DNA from: Roseomonas sp.
GTDB taxonomy: Bacteria; Pseudomonadota; Alphaproteobacteria; Acetobacterales; Acetobacteraceae
Direction: 5' to 3'
DNA length: 64,000 nt
Assembly (NCBI GenBank): GCA_020249285.1
Contig: JADCFX010000013.1
Location: 1 to 64,000 of the forward strand
The notes beneath the pieces were generated by a model. It searched no databases. It had not been told where the DNA came from and saw only the letters and a list, made by a program, of their open reading frames with translations. Made by a program: the position numbers and the translations under genes. Positions 17,952 to 25,772 of the stretch are shown here, in pieces; position 1 is the stretch's first letter; every line of letters starts with the position of its first letter.

Positions 17952-18830
17952 ATGTTCAAGGGTTCCATGGTCGCGCTGATCACGCCCATGCGCGCGGATG
18001 GGTCCGTGGACGAGAAAGCCTTCGTGGAATTGGTGCAGTGGCAGATTGCCGAGGGCACCGAAGGCCTGATCCCCGTTGGCACCACCGGCGAAAGCCCGAC
18101 GCTTTCCCATGAAGAACATATGCGCGTGGTGGAGCTTTGTGTGGAAGCCGCTGGCGGGCGCGTGCCCGTGATTGCGGGTACCGGCAGTAACAGCACATCC
18201 GAGGCGATTGACTTCACCCGCCACGCCAAGAAGGCCGGCGCCGATGCCTGCCTTGTCGTGACACCCTATTACAACAAGCCGACTCAAGAAGGCCTGTATC
18301 TGCATTACAAGGCGATTGCAGATGCCGTGGATCTGCCCATGGTGATCTACAATATCCCGCCGCGCAGCGTGGTTGACATGAGCGTTGAGACCATGGCGCG
18401 CTTGGCCAAGCACCCGAATATCATCGGCGTGAAGGACGCGACCGCAAACCTTGTGCGGCCTTTGCATACGCGCCGCGCCTGCGGGGCGGATTTCGCGCAG
18501 CTTTCCGGCGAAGACCATACCGTGATTTCCTTCATGGCCGCTGGCGGGCATGGCTGCATCAGCGTCACCGCCAATGTGGCACCCCGGCTTTGCGCGGAAA
18601 TGCACAAGGCCTGGCGCGCCGGGCGCGTGGATGAGGCGATGGAAATCCAGGACCGCCTGGTGCCTTTGCATGATGCGCTGTTTGCCGAGACCTCTCCGGG
18701 CCCGGTGAAATATGCGGCGAGCCTGCTGACCAAAAGCACCGATCATTGCCGCCTGCCGCTGGCCCCTGTGGGTGAGGCGACCCGTGCGCGCGTGCGTGAC
18801 GCCATGGTTTCGGTTGGCCTGTTGAATTGA
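17952..18830 (+). CDS. dapA: 4-hydroxy-tetrahydrodipicolinate synthase
   Basis: DapA condenses pyruvate with aspartate semialdehyde, the committed step toward lysine and diaminopimelate for the cell wall. The 292-residue TIM barrel shows '[10 protein letters not shown]' (pyruvate carboxylate binding), '[16 protein letters not shown]' with the catalytic Tyr, and '[10 protein letters not shown]' with the Schiff-base Lys. AGGAGG precedes the ATG by seven bases. The next gene, smpB, follows after 33 bases, the usual dapA-smpB pairing in Alphaproteobacteria. Confidence 0.98.
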   Translation: MFKGSMVALITPMRADGSVDEKAFVELVQWQIAEGTEGLIPVGTTGESPTLSHEEHMRVVELCVEAAGGRVPVIAGTGSNSTSEAIDFTRHAKKAGADACLVVTPYYNKPTQEGLYLHYKAIADAVDLPMVIYNIPPRSVVDMSVETMARLAKHPNIIGVKDATANLVRPLHTRRACGADFAQLSGEDHTVISFMAAGGHGCISVTANVAPRLCAEMHKAWRAGRVDEAMEIQDRLVPLHDALFAETSPGPVKYAASLLTKSTDHCRLPLAPVGEATRARVRDAMVSVGLLN

Positions 18831-18863
18831 AAGGGATGCGCCCGCGCGGTGGGTGCGTGAGAT

Positions 18864-19349
18864 ATGGCTGAACCGCGCAAGAAGGGCATGATTTCCCACG
18901 GGATCGCCGCGCAGAATCGCAAGGCGCGGTTTGATTATAAGATCAATGACACCATCGAAGCGGGGCTTGCCTTGGTGGGGCCTGAGGTGAAGTCGCTCCG
19001 CGCCGGGCGGGCCACGCTGACGGAAGCCTGGGCCGGCGAACGCGATGGGGAGATGTGGCTGTTCAACGTCCATATCCCGGAATGGCAGGCGGGTTCCTTC
19101 ATGGCGCGGTTCGAACCGCGCCGGCCACGCAAGCTGCTTTTGCACAGCAAGCAAGCGCGTGAATTGATCGGCGCCATCGCGCGCGATGGGGCGACGCTTG
19201 TGCCGCTGGATATTCACTTCAATGAACGCGGGCGCGCGAAGGTGTTGCTGGGGTTGGCTGAGGGCAAGAAGAAGCACGACAAGCGCGCGGCGGTTGCTGC
19301 GCGGGATTGGCAGCGGGATAAGGCAAGGCTGATGCGGGATAAGGGGTAG
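18864..19349 (+). CDS. smpB: SsrA-binding protein SmpB
   Basis: SmpB binds tmRNA and brings it to stalled ribosomes for trans-translation. The 161-residue protein has the OB-fold core with 'NRKARFDYKINDTIEAGL', 'GPEVKSLRAGRATLTEA', 'FNVHIPEW' and 'PRKLLLHSKQ', and the basic C-terminal tail ('KKKHDKRAAVAARDWQRDKA') that enters the decoding centre. The length is normal. It closes the tpiA-dapA-smpB run; base composition drops sharply right after its stop. Confidence 0.98.
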   Translation: MAEPRKKGMISHGIAAQNRKARFDYKINDTIEAGLALVGPEVKSLRAGRATLTEAWAGERDGEMWLFNVHIPEWQAGSFMARFEPRRPRKLLLHSKQARELIGAIARDGATLVPLDIHFNERGRAKVLLGLAEGKKKHDKRAAVAARDWQRDKARLMRDKG

Positions 19350-19442
19350 GGGGGGTATGGCGCTGTAGCACTGGGCGCGAATGTTGCTGAAGGCCGAGTG
19401 CTTCGGTCACGAAGGAGTCGCATAACCGGCAAAATACAAAGC

Positions 19443-19456
19443 CCGATCAAGATCGG
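19443..19456. repeat. Short perfect inverted repeat in the island border
   Basis: CCGATC AA GATCGG is a perfect 14-base palindrome with a two-base centre. It lies about 165 bases upstream of the promoter of the secreted-protein gene, in a region otherwise without genes. It could be a regulator site or chance; I see no second copy nearby. Confidence 0.3.
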
Positions 19457-19619
19457 TTCGGCGTCAGACGAATAGCGTAGGTGTACAATTATTCTGGCTG
19501 GAGACTCTCGTTCCTGCGCGATCGTGCGATTGGAAATTGCCACATAATTTTTGTTAATCGAAAGGATCATATGAAACCCACTTTCCTCCAGCATTAGTTA
19601 GGCTAAAAGAACTCGTTAC

Positions 19620-19648
19620 TTGACGCAGTTATTCCTTAAGAGTACTAT
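19620..19648 (+). promoter_or_regulatory. Sigma70-type promoter of the GH75-like gene
   Basis: TTGACG at 19620-19625 and TACTAT at 19643-19648 are separated by exactly 17 bases, close to the TTGACA-N17-TATAAT consensus. The start codon follows 35 bases after the -10 box with an AGGGGA ribosome binding site at about -12 to -7. A near-consensus promoter is unusual in this GC-rich window and suggests solid, host-independent expression of the downstream gene. Confidence 0.65.
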
Positions 19649-19682
19649 GAGATATGAAGTCTCTTAAGCTAAGGGGAACGTC

Positions 19683-20636
19683 ATGAGCAAAGCACTTGGA
19701 TTTCTTTTTGCTGGTTTATCATTCATCACAAGTTTGTCTCCCGCAACTGCCCAGACCTGCTCTGGTGAAGCCAGAGGCGGAATCGGCCGAACCTCACAAA
19801 GTGGTTTGTTCCTTGGCGATGGTAGTGTCGCGATGCGAGCCAAAATGAATATCAATATTGATGGAAGCGGCCGCGCGTATCATCCGCGGAATGCCGAAGC
19901 TGGGGCGTTGATACATTTGTGTAATGCTGGCCAAATCTATCTACCGGACGGCTCTAACTATCATGGCTCGGAATCCAATACGGTTTGTACCGGTCGTTTT
20001 ATGAACGATTTTCAGCTTATCAGGGCCGCTGGCTGGACAAATCCTTCGGTTGGGGCAATCAGATGGTATGGAATTCTAGGTACTGGAACTGCAACAATCG
20101 CAGGGCGTAGGATCGACGGAGTTATCCCTGTTGAGCTTTCGGATGGGTCTGGTTTTTTCGTTTCCCCAACGAGTCTACAACGTGTACCTCGACCTGGTGA
20201 AGGTCGTCTCGATCCTCGAAACCAAGACACTTACGTGGACCCTCTTGTCGTACCAGCAGCTGTGATTCCGACGTCGCCCCTGTTAACACAAACAGGAGTG
20301 AGGCTAGGCAGCTTTGGTGTGGCAGTTCATGTTCAAAAAGGAATAGCTACTCCGTTTGTTGTTGGCGATATAGGACCAAGGGTTGGCGAAGGAAGTCTTG
20401 CACTTGCGCGTCTTGTAAATGGGCTCCCGATGCCGACCGAAATCACTCGGAAGCAGCGATACGAAGGACAGGTAGAAAAGCCTGATATATTGTGGGTATT
20501 TTTTGGAAATAATCAGCCCACAGACCCCTACGATCCGAACAAAGTTTTTCAGGCGGCGAGATCTGCCTTTGAGAACTGGGGGGGCGAAGACAGGTTGAGG
20601 GCCTGCCTCGCCAACAATCGTATTCCCATCAATTGA
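19683..20636 (+). CDS. Secreted GH75-like (chitosanase-family-like) protein
   Basis: The 317-residue protein has a signal peptide (residues 1-23, ending ATA before QTC) and would be exported. The body contains 'AKMNINIDGSGRAYHP', 'ALIHLCNAGQIYLPDG' and 'TPFVVGDIGPRVGEGSLAL', which resemble the conserved blocks of glycoside hydrolase family 75, known from fungal endo-chitosanases. Asp229 and Glu236 in 'GDIGPRVGEGS' are candidates for the acidic pair. Four or more cysteines may form disulfides. The lower GC content, own promoter and island position suggest transfer. The enzyme activity is inference; bacterial relatives are largely untested. Confidence 0.7.
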   Translation: MSKALGFLFAGLSFITSLSPATAQTCSGEARGGIGRTSQSGLFLGDGSVAMRAKMNINIDGSGRAYHPRNAEAGALIHLCNAGQIYLPDGSNYHGSESNTVCTGRFMNDFQLIRAAGWTNPSVGAIRWYGILGTGTATIAGRRIDGVIPVELSDGSGFFVSPTSLQRVPRPGEGRLDPRNQDTYVDPLVVPAAVIPTSPLLTQTGVRLGSFGVAVHVQKGIATPFVVGDIGPRVGEGSLALARLVNGLPMPTEITRKQRYEGQVEKPDILWVFFGNNQPTDPYDPNKVFQAARSAFENWGGEDRLRACLANNRIPIN

Positions 20637-20956
20637 TCCGTGCATGATCATTACAAAAAAAATTAGTTAACCAGAATCAACTTAACCATCGATCAAGTGC
20701 CGGTGCGGTACTTCTGGACTTAAAATCAAACATTCATGACGCGTAGTTCTTTGCGAGAAGTCTTTGGAACGAAAGTGACGAATAAATGATTCGCACAGGT
20801 CTTGTGGGGGGCGTCATCCTTTTAACGGGCTGGTACCCGCAACATCACTACAAATGGTAGATCTCTTCCGTCCACCCGTGCCTATTCGGGTCGCTATCCT
20901 AAGTCGAACGACTATCGCTTGATCACAAAATGGTGTGTTAATGCAACGTTACCCCC
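20637..20956. other. Non-coding AT-rich gap after the GH75-like gene
   Basis: These 320 bases contain no supported gene and have clearly lower GC than the housekeeping regions. An A-run followed by ATTAGTTAA lies just after the stop of the GH75-like gene but lacks a strong preceding stem. I saw no transposase remnant, tRNA or integrase site. The right end abuts the first CoA-transferase tail copy. Confidence 0.5.
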
Positions 20957-21176
20957 CTACCCCTTCACCGGCCCCGCCACACTAATCGCCCCCGCCTCCC
21001 GCAGCGCTGCCCGTTCTTCCACCGAAAACCCCAAAATCCCGCCCGGCACTTCTTCCTCATGCTGATTGAGAAAGGGCCTCGGCTTCAGCGCCAGCGCTGG
21101 CGCATCGGTGAAGCGCGGCGGCAAAGATGGCAGGCAAACGCGCCCAACCTCAGGACCGTCCATCCAATGCAGCATG
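20957..21176 (-). pseudogene. CoA-transferase 3'-end fragment, copy A
   Basis: The minus strand encodes the last 70-odd residues of a CaiB/BaiF CoA-transferase ('PEVGRVCLPSLPPRF', 'KPRPFLNQHEEEV', 'FSVEERAALREAGAI', ending VKG and TAG), closely matching the C-terminus of the intact gene at 24540-25766. The rest of the gene is absent. Similarity starts at the stop codon (CCCCCTACCCC on the plus strand) and ends at 21176, where hicB-like sequence takes over. It shares LPSLPPRF with copy B, whereas the intact gene has LPSSPLRF, so A and B are closer to each other. Not expected to be functional. Confidence 0.85.
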
Positions 21177-21514
21177 ATCATCGCGCTCCAGATACCGGCG
21201 CAGCGCATCGCTGACGACAGTGTTTAGGTTGATCCCCCGCCGCCTCGCGTAAAGCATCGCGCGGCGATGCAGGTCGCGTCCGGGGCGTACGTTGAAGCTG
21301 CCTTTCAACGAACTTCAGCCTTGCGGCCTTCGGCCTCGCAAAGCTCAAGATAATCATCCACGGCTTCCTGGAACGCCGCCTTGATGCCTTTGGCGTCCTT
21401 GCCTTCATAGGTCACAAGATCGCGGATAAACTCAAGGCGACCATGCAGCACCCCATCCTCATCGCTGTATTCGACCGATCCGAGATACCCTTTGTATTCC
21501 AGCATCGTGCTCAT
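21150..21514 (-). pseudogene. hicB-like antitoxin gene, frameshifted copy
   Basis: The first 65 or so residues ('MSTMLEYKGYLGSVEYSDED...') are nearly identical to the intact HicB at 23820-24185. After 'CEAEGRK' the frame is lost: the plus strand reads TTCAACGAACTTCAGCC where the intact copy has TTCAACGGCACATCGGGC, one base fewer, giving an early stop. The ribbon-helix-helix part continues intact in the next frame ('FNVRPGRDLHRRAMLYARRR', 'LNTVVSDALRRYLE') to a TGA at 21150-21152. No hicA precedes it. A truncated 69-residue HicB N-domain could still be made from 21305-21514. Confidence 0.85.
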
Positions 21515-21557
21515 CTGGGCCTAACATCCGCATCATGCGCAGCAAGCATTGCTCCAC

Positions 21558-23432
21558 TCAATGCCGCGCGGGCGGGCCGGTGCGACGCAGACATGGGTTC
21601 TGGCTTGCGAAGTTACGGAGTGCGGGGGGCAATGGCGCGATGTTATCCGCTGCCGCCATCTGAGCCCTTCCCTCACTGGACCAGCTTGCCGGTGCGAAAT
21701 CCGGATTATCAAAGCGCCCATGAACACGGACGGGCACATCCAAAGCGAAGGAATTCGTTGTGTCTCCCTGGCTCCCGATCGTCAGATCCATGGTTTGCCT
21801 AAAAATGTCAAAATGCCCAGACCCCGCGATGGTGCCTGTTTCAGCATGGATACGCAGTGGCGCAATCTGCCCCACACCGGCACGCATATCCAAAACCCCC
21901 AAAAGGCACGTCAGCGATGCATGACCATCCGCCCTACGAAAGGCAGAGCGTAGATCGATGGAACCCAATTCGATCACACGCTTTTCAACACTACCCTCCA
22001 ACATGGAAATGACAGCGGAAACGCGCGCCTGATGCGCGGCCGTATTCACGGTGTGGCCTTCAGCGGAAACCGCCAAACGTCCATCAATACGCCCACTCAG
22101 TGGCAGTGTCGTGACACCGAAGCCGCGCCCCAACGCATCAATATCCGCATCATGCATGCCAACATCGGCAGTGATACGCGTCCCAGCAGAAATTGTTTGA
22201 GCATGCGCCTGCGCCGTGATGCGGGCACCCAGGGTTGAAAGTGAGACTTCCGATACGTCAATCTTATCCGCAGCGAGTACGCCGGCAAAGCGGCTATTGG
22301 CCACGCGTATCTTCGCATAACTCAATTCCTGCACCGTGAAACGGGCATCAACAACGGGATCCTGCTTGGGGTCCAATTTCAGCGCAATATCCGCATGCTT
22401 ATCGGCAGTACCTGGCGGCGGAGCGCCCGCTATGATTCGATTGAGATTGAGGCGCGTAAAAGCAAGATCCACTCTTATGTGATCTGGCTTGCCATGCTCG
22501 CCTTCCACAAGATGCAGAATGGCACCCCTGAAAGCCTCGTGGTTTATCTTGCCCGTAATGCCGGAAAGCTTCCAATCATTGCCGGCGTGCTCAAATTTCC
22601 CCGTGATTTCCATATCGATGTGTAGATCGAGAGCCTCACCAGCAAGCGCTACGAATACAGCCGGTGTCGGCGCGTGCAATCTCAGCGCCCCCGCGACGCC
22701 ATCAAAATTCAAAGGATCAGTCATCGTGCCTTGAAATGCCATGGAGGTATGGCCTGACTTCAAGTTCAGTTGCACCGGAAAGGGCTGCGGTGCGCGACGC
22801 AGCGCATTGAAACTATCAAGATCACCAGTCAGCGTTGCCGCAAGACCATTATAGGAACCACTTGCATGCAGCCGCACGGGCGTATTGGCAGCCTCACTGC
22901 TCACATTGGCTTGGTCAATTCTCGTGCGCAGAAATTTACCGCTCGTTGTACGAATGACAATTTCGCTGTCTTTCATCTGAAAATCGAGAATGGTTGGCAG
23001 TCTGCGATAGTCAGGCGACGTGTCCCTGGATGACGATGGAGTCCTTTCCCCGAAATGCCAATTCTTGTGATGCTGAACTTTTTCCAGTCTCAGGGTCATG
23101 CCTTCAACCACCACGCTTCGCACGAGCGGCGAGCCAGCAAACAGCAATGACCAGGCATTCACCTCGGCCCGCAAATTGTTCAAACCCAGCATATCCGCAT
23201 GGCTGCCGGCTTCCAGATTGGCGAGTGTGACGCCCCGTAACTCAACGCCAATCCAACGCCCAGGGCTGATGCGTAAACTCTCAATTTCGACTTTACGCCC
23301 CAAATTTTCGCTTATTTTATGCGCAATAAATGAACCGAAATCGCCGTTTTTCACAAACAGAAATGCCCCAAACCCGCCCGCCACGAGAAGGATGGCCAGC
23401 AGAGCCTGGATGATCAAAAAGCGGCGAAACAA
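21558..23432 (-). CDS. AsmA-like envelope protein
   Basis: The 624-residue protein has a single N-terminal membrane helix (residues about 5-26, 'FLIIQALLAILLVAGGFGAF') followed by 'KISENLGRKVEIESLRISPG' and 'GVELRGVTLANLE', the typical AsmA start. The long beta-rich rest fits AsmA/TamB-like periplasmic bridges implicated in lipid transport or outer-membrane assembly. It ends with a low-complexity tail without domain features. Its GC content is clearly below that of neighbouring genes, and it is flanked on both sides by hicB/CoA-transferase fragments, so it was probably acquired or captured with the island. Its precise role is unknown. Confidence 0.85.
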   Translation of the reverse strand: MFRRFLIIQALLAILLVAGGFGAFLFVKNGDFGSFIAHKISENLGRKVEIESLRISPGRWIGVELRGVTLANLEAGSHADMLGLNNLRAEVNAWSLLFAGSPLVRSVVVEGMTLRLEKVQHHKNWHFGERTPSSSRDTSPDYRRLPTILDFQMKDSEIVIRTTSGKFLRTRIDQANVSSEAANTPVRLHASGSYNGLAATLTGDLDSFNALRRAPQPFPVQLNLKSGHTSMAFQGTMTDPLNFDGVAGALRLHAPTPAVFVALAGEALDLHIDMEITGKFEHAGNDWKLSGITGKINHEAFRGAILHLVEGEHGKPDHIRVDLAFTRLNLNRIIAGAPPPGTADKHADIALKLDPKQDPVVDARFTVQELSYAKIRVANSRFAGVLAADKIDVSEVSLSTLGARITAQAHAQTISAGTRITADVGMHDADIDALGRGFGVTTLPLSGRIDGRLAVSAEGHTVNTAAHQARVSAVISMLEGSVEKRVIELGSIDLRSAFRRADGHASLTCLLGVLDMRAGVGQIAPLRIHAETGTIAGSGHFDIFRQTMDLTIGSQGDTTNSFALDVPVRVHGRFDNPDFAPASWSSEGRAQMAAADNIAPLPPALRNFASQNPCLRRTGPPARH

Positions 23433-23626
23433 AACAAACCCCCGATCTGGATCATTGGTTGACCGATATCATGCGCTCTACCTTCCTAACCTGTAACGAA
23501 CCCATCGGACCAGCCCTCAATTCGATGAGACATCTGGCGCATCCCTGAGGGCAAAGGATCAAGCCTAGGCATAGGCCACTGCACCGAAACCATCTCTGTT
23601 TTTCGGCGCAGCGCAGAAATCACCCC

Positions 23627-23846
23627 CTACCCCTTCACCTGCGCCGCCATACTAATCGCCCCCGCCTCCCGCAGCGCCGCCCGTTCTTCCGCCGAAAACC
23701 CAAAAATTCCGCCCAGCACTTCTTCCTCATGCTGATTGAGAAACGGGCTCGGCTTCAGCGCCGGCGCCAGAGCATTGGTGAACCGCGGCGGCAAAGATGG
23801 CAGGCAAACGCGCCCAACCTTAGGATCGTCTATCCGTTGCCGCATG
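23627..23846 (-). pseudogene. CoA-transferase 3'-end fragment, copy B
   Basis: A second 220-base copy of the CaiB-type C-terminus ('VGRVCLPSLPPRFTN', 'KPSPFLNQHEEEVLGGIFG', ending VKG, TAG) lies directly after intact hicB and overlaps its last codons. Borders match copy A: the CCCCTACCCC at the stop codon on one side and the switch to hicB sequence on the other. HicB takes its last few residues and stop codon from this fragment read in another frame. It has no start of its own and should not make a CoA-transferase. Confidence 0.85.
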
Positions 23847-24185
23847 TTCATCGCGCTCCAGATACCGGCGCAGCGCATCACTGACGACAGTGTTGAGGTT
23901 GATCCCCCGGCGCTTGGCGTAGAGCATCGCACGGCGGTGCAATTCGCGTCCGGGACGCACGTTGAAGCTTCCCTTCAACGGCACATCGGGCTTGCGGCCT
24001 TCAGCCTCGCAAAGCTCAAGATAATCATCCACGGCTTCCTGGAAGGCTGCCTTAATCCCTTTGGCGTCTGCGCCTTCATAGGTCACCAGGTCACGGATGA
24101 ATTCAAGGCGACCATGCAGCACCTCATCCTCATCGCTGTATTCGACCGATCCGAGATACTCTTTGTATTCCAGCATCGTGCTCAT
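23820..24185 (-). CDS. hicB: HicB-type antitoxin
   Basis: The 121-residue antitoxin has an N-terminal partial RNase H-like HicB domain ('GSVEYSDEDEVLHGRLEFI', 'FQEAVDDYLELCEAEGR') and a C-terminal ribbon-helix-helix DNA-binding part ('SFNVRPGRELHRRAML', 'LNTVVSDALRRYLER'). It would neutralise HicA and repress the operon. Its ATG overlaps the hicA stop (ATGA), as usual. The last residues (about ATDRRS) and the TAA come from the fused CoA-transferase fragment. A frameshifted paralogue lies 2.3 kb to the left. Confidence 0.92.
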   Translation of the reverse strand: MSTMLEYKEYLGSVEYSDEDEVLHGRLEFIRDLVTYEGADAKGIKAAFQEAVDDYLELCEAEGRKPDVPLKGSFNVRPGRELHRRAMLYAKRRGINLNTVVSDALRRYLERDEHAATDRRS

Positions 24186-24436
24186 ATCAGACCCCCTTCG
24201 GTCAGTACCCGCAGCACATCATCAATGACGTACATTTTGACGATGTTGCCGGGGTGCGGCTTGTGCAAAGCGATGGTTGGCGCGGTGGCATGGATGAAGC
24301 GCCGCCGGGAACCGCCTGTCTTGCCCCTCACGGCCTCAGCATAACCGAGACCTTCGAGCAGCTTGACCAGCTCATCCCAGGTAAAGTCTTTCGGCCTGCC
24401 CTTCAGCCGGGCCACCAGCTTGTCGCGCCGGGTCAT
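24182..24436 (-). CDS. hicA: HicA-type mRNA interferase toxin
   Basis: The 84-residue toxin has the double-stranded-RNA-binding-like HicA fold and would cleave mRNA when free of HicB. Visible are 'MTRRDKLVARLKGRPKDFTW', 'LVKLLEGLGYAEA', 'KTGGSRRRFIH' and 'ALHKPHPGNIVKMYVI'. The classic catalytic His usually follows GS; here the motif reads GSRRRFIH, as in the subgroup with LHKPHPGN. It is the first gene of a two-gene operon with hicB. A palindrome upstream (24495-24516) may be the HicB operator. Confidence 0.92.
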   Translation of the reverse strand: MTRRDKLVARLKGRPKDFTWDELVKLLEGLGYAEAVRGKTGGSRRRFIHATAPTIALHKPHPGNIVKMYVIDDVLRVLTEGGLI

Positions 24437-24494
24437 GCCAATTTGCCACGCTAACCTTGTTTGCGGGAGGCATTATGCACATTCGGGCGGGGTA

Positions 24495-24516
24495 TTGCAA
24501 CCGTTTTTAGTTGCAA
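24495..24516 (-). promoter_or_regulatory. Palindrome upstream of hicA (operator candidate)
   Basis: TTGCAAC-CGTTTTTA-GTTGCAA is a perfect inverted repeat with 7-base arms and an 8-base spacer, 59 bases before the hicA start. Ribbon-helix-helix antitoxins bind such palindromes, so autoregulation by HicB is likely. It could instead contribute to termination of the CoA-transferase gene, but no T run follows in that direction. Confidence 0.5.
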
Positions 24517-24539
24517 GGGGGCTTTTCACGCCCAGCCCC

Positions 24540-25766
24540 CTACCCCTTCACCTGCGCCGCCGTACTGATCGCCCCCGCATCCCGCAGCGCCGCCCGTTCT
24601 TCCGCCGAAAACCCAAAAATCCCGCCCAGCACTTCTTCCTCATGCTGATTGAGAAAGGGGCTCGGCTTCAGCGCCGGCGCCGGTGCATCCGCAAAACGCA
24701 AAGGTGAGGATGGCAAGCACACGCGCCCAACCTCAGGATGTTCCACCCAATGCAGCATGCCGCGTTCATGCATGCCGGCGTCATTGATCACCTCATCCAA
24801 ATCACGCACAGGCGCTGCCGGCACGCCGAATTTGCGCGTGGCTGCCACGGCTTCTTCGCGGGTCATGCCGGCAAGCCAGGCGGTCACCATGGCATCAACC
24901 TCCGCCATGTTTTGCACGCGCGCGGGGTTGGTGGCGAAGCGCGCATCGCCCATCAAATCTTCCCGCCCCATGGCGCGCAGCAGGCGGTTCCAATGGTCTT
25001 CCTTGACGACAATGATCGCCAGATAGCCATCGCGCGCCGGATAGACATTGTAGGGCGCCATGGCCAGGCCCGCATGGGAATTGCCCGTGCGCGGCGGGAT
25101 GGTGCCGCGCTTGCCGCCGAAATGCATGCCAAGCGCGGAAGCAAGGCAGGGATAAACCGTATCCTGCATGGCGATTTCCACGAAGCGGCCGCGCCCGGTG
25201 CGTTCTCGGTCAAACAGAGCAGTCAATGCGGCGGCGTAAAGATGCGTGCCGCCCAGAAAATCCACCACCGCCGGGCCGGATTTTACAGGCGGGCCATCAG
25301 GGAAGCCCGTTGTGTGCATAATGCCGGATGCCGCCTGCACCGTCAGGTCCATGGCCAGCTTGTCGCGATCCGGTCCCGAACGGCCATAGCCCGATGCCGC
25401 CGCATAAATCAGGCGCGGGTTGCGGGCCAGCAGCACTTCCCAGCCAAGGCCGAGCTTATCCATCGCCCCCGGCGCGAAATTCTCAATCAGAATATCGGCG
25501 CGATCCACCATGGAAAGGAACAGCTCGCGCCCGGCTTCATTCTTGAAGTCAATCGAAATGCCAAGCTTGTTGGAATTCAGCATGGCCTGCGGCACGGAAC
25601 CGCCGGAAACCATTGTCCGGCGGCGGAGAGACTCTCCCCCCGGCGGTTCAATCTTGATGACGGTGGCGCCCGCCATCGCCATCAGGAAGGAACAATACGG
25701 CGCCTGATAAATCTGCCCGAGATCGAGAACGAGTATCCCATCCAGCGGGCGATGCGGCTCCGCCAT
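24540..25766 (-). CDS. CaiB/BaiF family (class III) CoA-transferase
   Basis: The 408-residue enzyme moves CoA between carboxylic acids. The N-terminal 'ILVLDLGQIYQAPYCSFL' and 'GATVIKIEPPGGESLRRR' and the 'MLNSNKLGISIDFK' motif are family hallmarks; Asp140 in 'KLAMDLTVQA' is the expected nucleophile. It is complete, and its last 73 codons are copied twice further left (20957 and 23627). It begins six bases after the stop of the acyl-CoA dehydrogenase gene, suggesting one operon for activation and oxidation of an unknown acid. The substrate cannot be read from the sequence. Confidence 0.95.
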   Translation of the reverse strand: MAEPHRPLDGILVLDLGQIYQAPYCSFLMAMAGATVIKIEPPGGESLRRRTMVSGGSVPQAMLNSNKLGISIDFKNEAGRELFLSMVDRADILIENFAPGAMDKLGLGWEVLLARNPRLIYAAASGYGRSGPDRDKLAMDLTVQAASGIMHTTGFPDGPPVKSGPAVVDFLGGTHLYAAALTALFDRERTGRGRFVEIAMQDTVYPCLASALGMHFGGKRGTIPPRTGNSHAGLAMAPYNVYPARDGYLAIIVVKEDHWNRLLRAMGREDLMGDARFATNPARVQNMAEVDAMVTAWLAGMTREEAVAATRKFGVPAAPVRDLDEVINDAGMHERGMLHWVEHPEVGRVCLPSSPLRFADAPAPALKPSPFLNQHEEEVLGGIFGFSAEERAALRDAGAISTAAQVKG

Positions 25767-25772
25767 CCGGGG

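Larger units (their letters stand above)
19350..19682. other. Non-coding AT-richer stretch at the island border
   Basis: No gene is supported here; the longest minus frame is partly a shadow of smpB. GC content falls compared with the left side. Two elements are seen: a perfect inverted repeat CCGATC-AA-GATCGG at 19443-19456 and a promoter at 19620-19648, listed separately. I looked for a tmRNA because smpB is adjacent, but found no tag-coding sequence or tRNA-like ends. Confidence 0.6.

Noticed and set aside
19350..19682. Possible tmRNA gene beside smpB
   Set aside because: No tag-peptide coding stretch, no tRNA-like acceptor ends, and alphaproteobacterial tmRNA is a two-piece gene that would show both; nothing fits.
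19350..24540. IS element or integrase behind the hicB/CoA-transferase duplications
   Set aside because: No transposase or integrase-like frame, and no terminal inverted repeats, appear around the fragment borders.
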